Origin: Deinococcus sp.
GTDB lineage: Bacteria; Deinococcota; Deinococci; Deinococcales; Deinococcaceae
Reading direction: 5' to 3'
Length of the DNA stretch: 9,281 bases
NCBI GenBank assembly: GCA_018260275.1
Contig: JAGLBK010000044.1
Coordinates: forward strand, 5,981-15,261
The notes below the pieces were generated by a model. The model did no database searches. It saw only the letters and a program-made list of their open reading frames with translations, and was not told where the DNA came from. Each line of letters starts with the position of its first letter. Position 1 is the stretch's first letter. This document shows, piece by piece, positions 7,601 to 9,281 of this stretch. A program made the position numbers and the translations under genes.

Positions 7601-8526
7601 ACCCCGAAGCGGCCCAGCCTGGCGGCCAGGCGATTCAGTTCCTCCGCGTCCGACTGGTAAATTGCCGCGCTGCCCCGATCATCTACCCCGCCATCAGTTG
7701 CCAGCAGCCCGCAGAAAAAGCCGTACCAGTAGCTGTCGCTGGCAAATTCGTCGGGCAGCGCCTTCAGTTCGCCGCGCATCCCCTGCGCTACCGTGACCTC
7801 GCGCCCGCTGTACACGGCGTCGTGAACCCGGTGTCCATCAAAGTGTTGCGCCAGCGCCCGCTTTTGCCCAAACAGCTGGACGTGGTGGGTATGACCGTTG
7901 GTGTTCTTGGAGCCGTCGCCGTATACCACGCCGTGCTGAACCCCCGCGTCGAAGTCGGCGTTGCGTTCGGGGCGCAGGCCGGTGGCAATCACCGGAAGGT
8001 CGTGGCCCGGCAGTTCCAGCGTGGTCAGCTTGCGGTACTGCCCGCGCATCAGGCGGCCCACCGGCCACTGGTGCCCAGCGGTGGCTTCCAGGGTTTCGCC
8101 GTTGCTGAGCAGCACGCGGTAAAGCTCCTGCCGTCCGTAGCTGCCGAAGGTGGCCTTGCGGTACACCCCGCCCGCCGAGAGCACCTCTACCTCGCCGCGC
8201 AGGTCAGCAATCCGGGCCTGACCGTCACGGGTTTCCACCAGCGTGTCGCCCTGAAGGCAGTTCAGCACGTTCCCATGCTGCGTTCCCGCGCCCGCCAGCA
8301 CGCGCCCGCCGGGGCAGAACTTCTTCTCGGCCATCAGGTCGTAATATTCCTGTGCCCACTTCAGCCGCGTTTCGGGGGCCTCGGCACTCGCCACCCAGTC
8401 GGCAATCCGCCAGAACATGCCGCTGATGTCGCCGTCGCTGGGTTGCAGGTACTGGCGCTTGGCGATGTGCTGGGCGTTCTCGTCGAAGTGCTGGGCGGTC
8501 TTGTCGGTGCGGGTCGTGGTGGTCAT
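4639..8526 (-). CDS. nrdJ: class II (adenosylcobalamin-dependent) ribonucleotide reductase with intein
   Basis: The 1295-residue precursor reduces ribonucleotides to deoxyribonucleotides using a B12-derived radical; after removal of a 314-residue intein the enzyme is 981 residues. The radical-cysteine motif STNPCGE is present (C773). C784 in EPCDLGAIN sits 11 residues later and should pair with C404, the first residue after the intein, as the active-site dithiol. The substrate-binding APTGTTS motif is at 916-922. A Pro/Ala/Lys-rich linker (about 1083-1120) leads to the C-terminal NrdJ-specific domain (about 1125-1235) and a cysteine tail with C1269, C1272, C1283, C1286, C1289 and C1294, whose last cysteines probably re-reduce the active site. 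The ATG at 8526 is chosen because AAGGAG sits 5 bases upstream. The frame stays open to an ATG at 8700, but that extension is translated leader. Promoter and leader hairpins lie upstream; the AlbA_2 gene abuts the stop. Confidence 0.95.
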   Translation of the reverse strand: MTTTTRTDKTAQHFDENAQHIAKRQYLQPSDGDISGMFWRIADWVASAEAPETRLKWAQEYYDLMAEKKFCPGGRVLAGAGTQHGNVLNCLQGDTLVETRDGQARIADLRGEVEVLSAGGVYRKATFGSYGRQELYRVLLSNGETLEATAGHQWPVGRLMRGQYRKLTTLELPGHDLPVIATGLRPERNADFDAGVQHGVVYGDGSKNTNGHTHHVQLFGQKRALAQHFDGHRVHDAVYSGREVTVAQGMRGELKALPDEFASDSYWYGFFCGLLATDGGVDDRGSAAIYQSDAEELNRLAARLGRFGVKAASINLFRQADGGYGGKPAFALRLIKQTLLADDFLREDQRNRFVASSAGQTRPRNASLRVVAVEPTGRSEEVFCCDEPQTHTFVIAGGILTGNCFVQGATEHAPSSFEGVMEVAKKLALVTKVGGGNGVNLDVYTPRAKSSRSDNGVRGWVYMSATHADVQDFIEGLMRPPTQPDGEKQPVAVRNWTRVVYGQAISPELVASARANGVQIVRTLPEGVQTVPDDMGGIVDAARLVAETAKLGVEPRLDLSQMREEGAPIKGSGGTSSGPVSFLLEIFDNFLEWANRGAEQSGPINTLRYVYAPVLRVVRQGGTRRGAGMATISIAHPDVLDFLTAKDLDREAAEGDISTFNISILVDTRFWDTLQAGGLWPIDAQDVPGKYYLAPQTGEYGGNSPELPDRAEDGAKGVPVYGGAIPAQWLWDQIAQHAWSTGEPGLIFNDRVNEYSALKNLGKRYEIRSTNPCGEIPLTIGEPCDLGAINLAAYVENSNFNYQLFRQDVRTCVRFLDDVLDVNVFALEDNRVASQDLRRLGLGVMGLADALIKMGLRYDNEAGRKAIYDIMSALREEAVAESERLGQERGIYAVYERNEGKIPHEPRRNVAVLTVAPTGTTSMLMGVSSGIEPVFSPFIWRKIGSEYRALLAPLFVELLESYPAPKGMEKDGGWDWDKVTEAVSENHGSVMGLSFIPEPIQQVFVCAHDISPVDHVRMQGTVQRAFDDGGQHAANSLSKTINLPNSATIQDVQDAYAEAYKTGCKGITVYRDGSRQFQVLSTSKKKAKTEEAQETPASESVSPQAPAVPAPGSARPQYERPARLSGITDMVKLTDPTSGHRRSFLVTVNQLGGKPVEVMVISGRAGDEANADSEALGRVVSIALQHGVPAQALVHTLRGINGGLYGSYNGRLVGSKADLIAVALDTFQKDMEDAAQLPPLAGGSGESRAVAAEPAAHGVSTDGMQKEKCPVCEARAVIREEGCLKCQACGYSKCG
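4641..4660. repeat. 20-bp direct repeat, inner copy within nrdJ 3' end
   Basis: Identical to 2926-2945. It encodes GYSKCG at the NrdJ C-terminus plus two bases of the stop codon. Beyond the core, similarity continues to about 4683 at 39 of 45 positions counted from the stop codon. Confidence 0.7.
6121..6300 (-). other. AT-rich tract over the nrdJ active site
   Basis: Hand count gives 78 G/C in 180 bases (43%), against 41 of 60 (68%) in the 60 bases at 6301-6360 and 32 of 60 (53%) at 6061-6120. The tract encodes about residues 743-802, including the radical cysteine C773 and C784. It uses codons rare in the rest of the gene, such as AGA, AGT, GGA and TTA. The reading frame and protein motif are intact, so it looks like a short imported or converted segment rather than damage. 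Confidence 0.7.
7318..8259 (-). mobile_element. intein with LAGLIDADG homing endonuclease in nrdJ
   Basis: The intein covers precursor residues C90 to N403 (314 residues) and interrupts the conserved GNVLN-CFVQG stretch just before an active-site cysteine. Splicing blocks are visible: block A (CLQGDTLVETRDG, from C90), block B with T149-x-x-H152, block F (about 369-392) and block G ending VIAGGILTGN, then C404 as the +1 nucleophile. Two LAGLIDADG-type motifs, GVVYGDGS (199-206) and GFFCGLLATDGG (269-280), keep acidic residues D204 and D278, so the endonuclease may be active. The penultimate residue is Gly instead of the usual His, which can slow or condition the Asn cyclisation step. Base composition resembles the host gene, implying long residence or a related donor. 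Confidence 0.93.
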
Positions 8527-8531
8527 ACAAA

Positions 8532-8537
8532 CTCCTT
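8532..8537 (-). promoter_or_regulatory. Shine-Dalgarno site that fixes the nrdJ start
   Basis: The - strand reads AAGGAG followed by 5 bases and ATG at 8526. This is the only strong ribosome site near the open frame and decides against the ATG at 8700. Confidence 0.85.
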
Positions 8538-8554
8538 GGACTGAGGGCGGCCAT

Positions 8555-8592
8555 AAAAAGCCTTCCATCTTTTCAAAAGACGGAACAGGGCT
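8555..8592 (-). terminator. terminator-like hairpin in the nrdJ leader (candidate attenuator)
   Basis: On the - strand an 11-base arm (8585-8575) pairs with 8573-8563 with one G-T wobble across a 1-base centre. After a 3-base bulge (8588-8586), AGCC (8592-8589) pairs with GGCT (8562-8559). Four T follow at once (8558-8555). The stem is AT-rich at the top and GC-rich at the base, a layout compatible with an intrinsic terminator. It ends about 18 bases before the Shine-Dalgarno of nrdJ and lies downstream of the candidate promoter, so it would act as an attenuator rather than as the end of the previous gene. Confidence 0.5.
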
Positions 8593-8617
8593 GGAACGAA
8601 CTGACGAAAAAGCTACG

Positions 8618-8668
8618 AGGACGCGACCCTTGAACGGCTGTCCTTTTCGGTAGTTGACTTTACCACCG
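8618..8668 (-). other. structured nrdJ leader: two further hairpins
   Basis: CGGTGGT (8668-8662) can pair with ACTACCG (8654-8648), one wobble, around a 7-base loop. AGGAC (8644-8640) can pair with GTCCT (8622-8618) around a 17-base loop. With the terminator-like hairpin they make a folded leader. No cobalamin riboswitch core is recognisable. Confidence 0.35.
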
Positions 8669-8691
8669 GGCCCCGGGGGGCACAACGGCTT

Positions 8692-8719
8692 GACATACAA
8701 CGTCTGGTATGCAGGTCAA
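8692..8719 (-). promoter_or_regulatory. candidate nrdJ promoter with overlapping inverted repeat
   Basis: On the - strand, TTGACC (8719-8714, five of six matches to TTGACA) is followed by a 16-base spacer and TATGTC (8697-8692), a weak -10. The same span is an imperfect inverted repeat on the + strand: TTGAC (8690-8694) with GTCAA (8715-8719), and ATAC (8695-8698) with GTAT (8707-8710). A repressor bound there would cover the promoter. The tandem repeat of ACAAGAT at 8720-8733 lies next to it. Confidence 0.4.
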
Positions 8720-8733
8720 ACAAGATACAAGAT
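8720..8733 (+). repeat. tandem 7-bp repeat upstream of the nrdJ promoter
   Basis: ACAAGAT occurs twice head to tail (8720-8726 and 8727-8733). It abuts the -35 box and overlaps the T-rich tail of the upstream terminator. The half-site resembles half of some NrdR boxes, but those are palindromic and this is a direct repeat, so it is not called as one. Confidence 0.4.
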
Positions 8734-8734
8734 A

Positions 8735-8762
8735 GGCCCCTAGCTGCTCTCAGCCAGAGGCC
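8735..8762 (-). terminator. strong intrinsic terminator after the zinc-ribbon gene
   Basis: On the - strand GGCCTCTGGCTG (8762-8751) pairs with CAGCTAGGGGCC (8746-8735) over 12 bases with two G-T wobbles and an AGAG tetraloop. A T-rich tail follows (8734-8715). It lies about 48 bases after the stop codon of the zinc-ribbon gene and insulates nrdJ from it. A weaker stem, GGGAC (8792-8788) with GTCCC (8771-8767), lies between. Confidence 0.8.
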
Positions 8763-8809
8763 CACTGGGACGGAATGTTTATGTTCTGTCCCTTGATCGG
8801 AGACTGTTT

Positions 8810-9281
8810 TTACATATCCAGACGAATGAGGAACCGCCCGCAGCTGGGGCATTTCACGGGTGGGATATTCCCGAGGGCGACCTTCTGCTGAATGTTGACG
8901 GGCAGCATCACGTTGCAGGCCGAGCAGCGCCCCGCCTTGACCTCGGCCAGGCCCAGGCCCTTTTTCGCCTTGCGAATCTGGTCGTACTCCTTGACGGTGC
9001 GGCTGTCGAGGCCGCCGACCAGTTCGGCGCGTTCGGTGCGCGAGTTCTCACCCTGGGCACGCAGGTCCTCGATGCGCTTTTCGTCGGCTCCTTCCAGTTC
9101 AGCCAGGCCGGGGCGCCCGGTACGGTGCTGCTCGCGCAGGCCACTGGCCTTTTCGGTCAGTTCGCGCTGGCGCTCACGCAGGGGGGCCAGGTCTTCCTCC
9201 ATCTCTTCGAGGCGCTCTTCGAGCTGCTGAAGGCGGCTGCCGTACTGGCTCTGGGCGCGGGCATCGAAGGCGTTTTTCTCC
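8810..9281 (-). CDS. coiled-coil zinc-ribbon protein (COG1579-like), 5' end outside the window
   Basis: The visible 156 residues form two parts. The first 110 or so are charged and heptad-like (rich in Glu, Arg, Gln, Leu), predicting a coiled coil. The C-terminal 40 residues hold two CxxC knuckles (C-S-A-C and C-P-S-C, 22 residues between the pairs) in the context YDQIRKAKKG...GRCSAC...PPVKCPSCGRFL, typical of the C4-type zinc-ribbon family COG1579 / zf-RING_7. Such proteins are usually about 240 residues; their molecular role is not well established, with nucleic-acid or protein scaffolding proposed. The Met at 9202 is probably internal: the frame stays open and coiled-coil-like to the window edge. 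The protein ends RLDM with TAA at 8812-8810, followed by the strong terminator, so it is not in an operon with nrdJ. Confidence 0.88.
   Translation of the reverse strand, partial: EKNAFDARAQSQYGSRLQQLEERLEEMEEDLAPLRERQRELTEKASGLREQHRTGRPGLAELEGADEKRIEDLRAQGENSRTERAELVGGLDSRTVKEYDQIRKAKKGLGLAEVKAGRCSACNVMLPVNIQQKVALGNIPPVKCPSCGRFLIRLDM

Noticed and set aside
7516..8544. 342-codon open frame antisense to nrdJ and the intein
   Set aside because: Long antisense frames are common in GC-rich genes. The sense frame carries clear reductase and intein motifs; the antisense product has no recognisable domain.
8527..8700. N-terminal extension of NrdJ starting at the ATG at 8700
   Set aside because: The frame is open, but AAGGAG is 5 bases before the ATG at 8526, the extension has an unremarkable Pro/Gly/Arg-rich composition, and it overlaps the candidate promoter and leader hairpins.
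8527..8810. Cobalamin riboswitch upstream of nrdJ
   Set aside because: No B12-box (GCCACTG-like) core is found on the transcribed strand, and the leader seems too short for the class.

Overview
The window looks like a piece of a Deinococcus-type chromosome. The genes are GC-rich (hand-counted 60-base samples in normal nrdJ sequence reach 68%). One gene appears to have a leaderless promoter, a common arrangement in Deinococcus. The window also carries a B12-dependent class II ribonucleotide reductase interrupted by an intein, as I recall is the case in D. radiodurans. The genus is an inference; no marker gene is present.

Layout: (1) 95-322 (+), a small two-helix membrane protein of unknown function. 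(2) 436-2844 (+), a TPR-GGDEF-EAL cyclic-di-GMP protein with a degenerate GGDEF domain and an intact EAL domain. (3) 2845-3177, a gene-free stretch holding a terminator-like hairpin, a decayed copy of the 3' end of nrdJ, and a palindrome. (4) 3178-4638 (-), an AT-rich, evidently foreign gene for an AlbA_2/Schlafen-type ATP-binding protein. It starts directly at the nrdJ stop codon. (5) 4639-8526 (-), nrdJ, with a 314-residue intein at an active-site cysteine and an unexplained AT-rich tract around the radical cysteine. (6) 8527-8809, a strong terminator, a candidate nrdJ promoter and a structured leader that contains a second terminator-like hairpin. (7) 8810-9281 (-), the 3' part of a coiled-coil zinc-ribbon protein gene that runs off the window.

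The most unusual feature is the region downstream of nrdJ. The last 45 bases of nrdJ (4639-4683) are repeated at 2924-2968 with 39 of 45 identical, including a 20-base perfect core. The outer copy has decayed by frameshift, premature stop and cysteine loss. Between the copies lies one low-GC gene and no recognisable recombinase. This is the footprint expected if a small island inserted at the 3' end of nrdJ and supplied a replacement gene end. nrdJ would then have been targeted at least twice (intein and 3' island). The AT-rich tract over the NPCGE active site may be a trace of a third event.

Functionally, nrdJ supplies deoxynucleotides for DNA replication and repair. The TPR-GGDEF-EAL protein probably degrades cyclic-di-GMP. 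The AlbA_2 protein may be a regulator or defence-type accessory protein expressed by read-through from nrdJ. Family assignments rest on motifs read by eye; no database search was possible.
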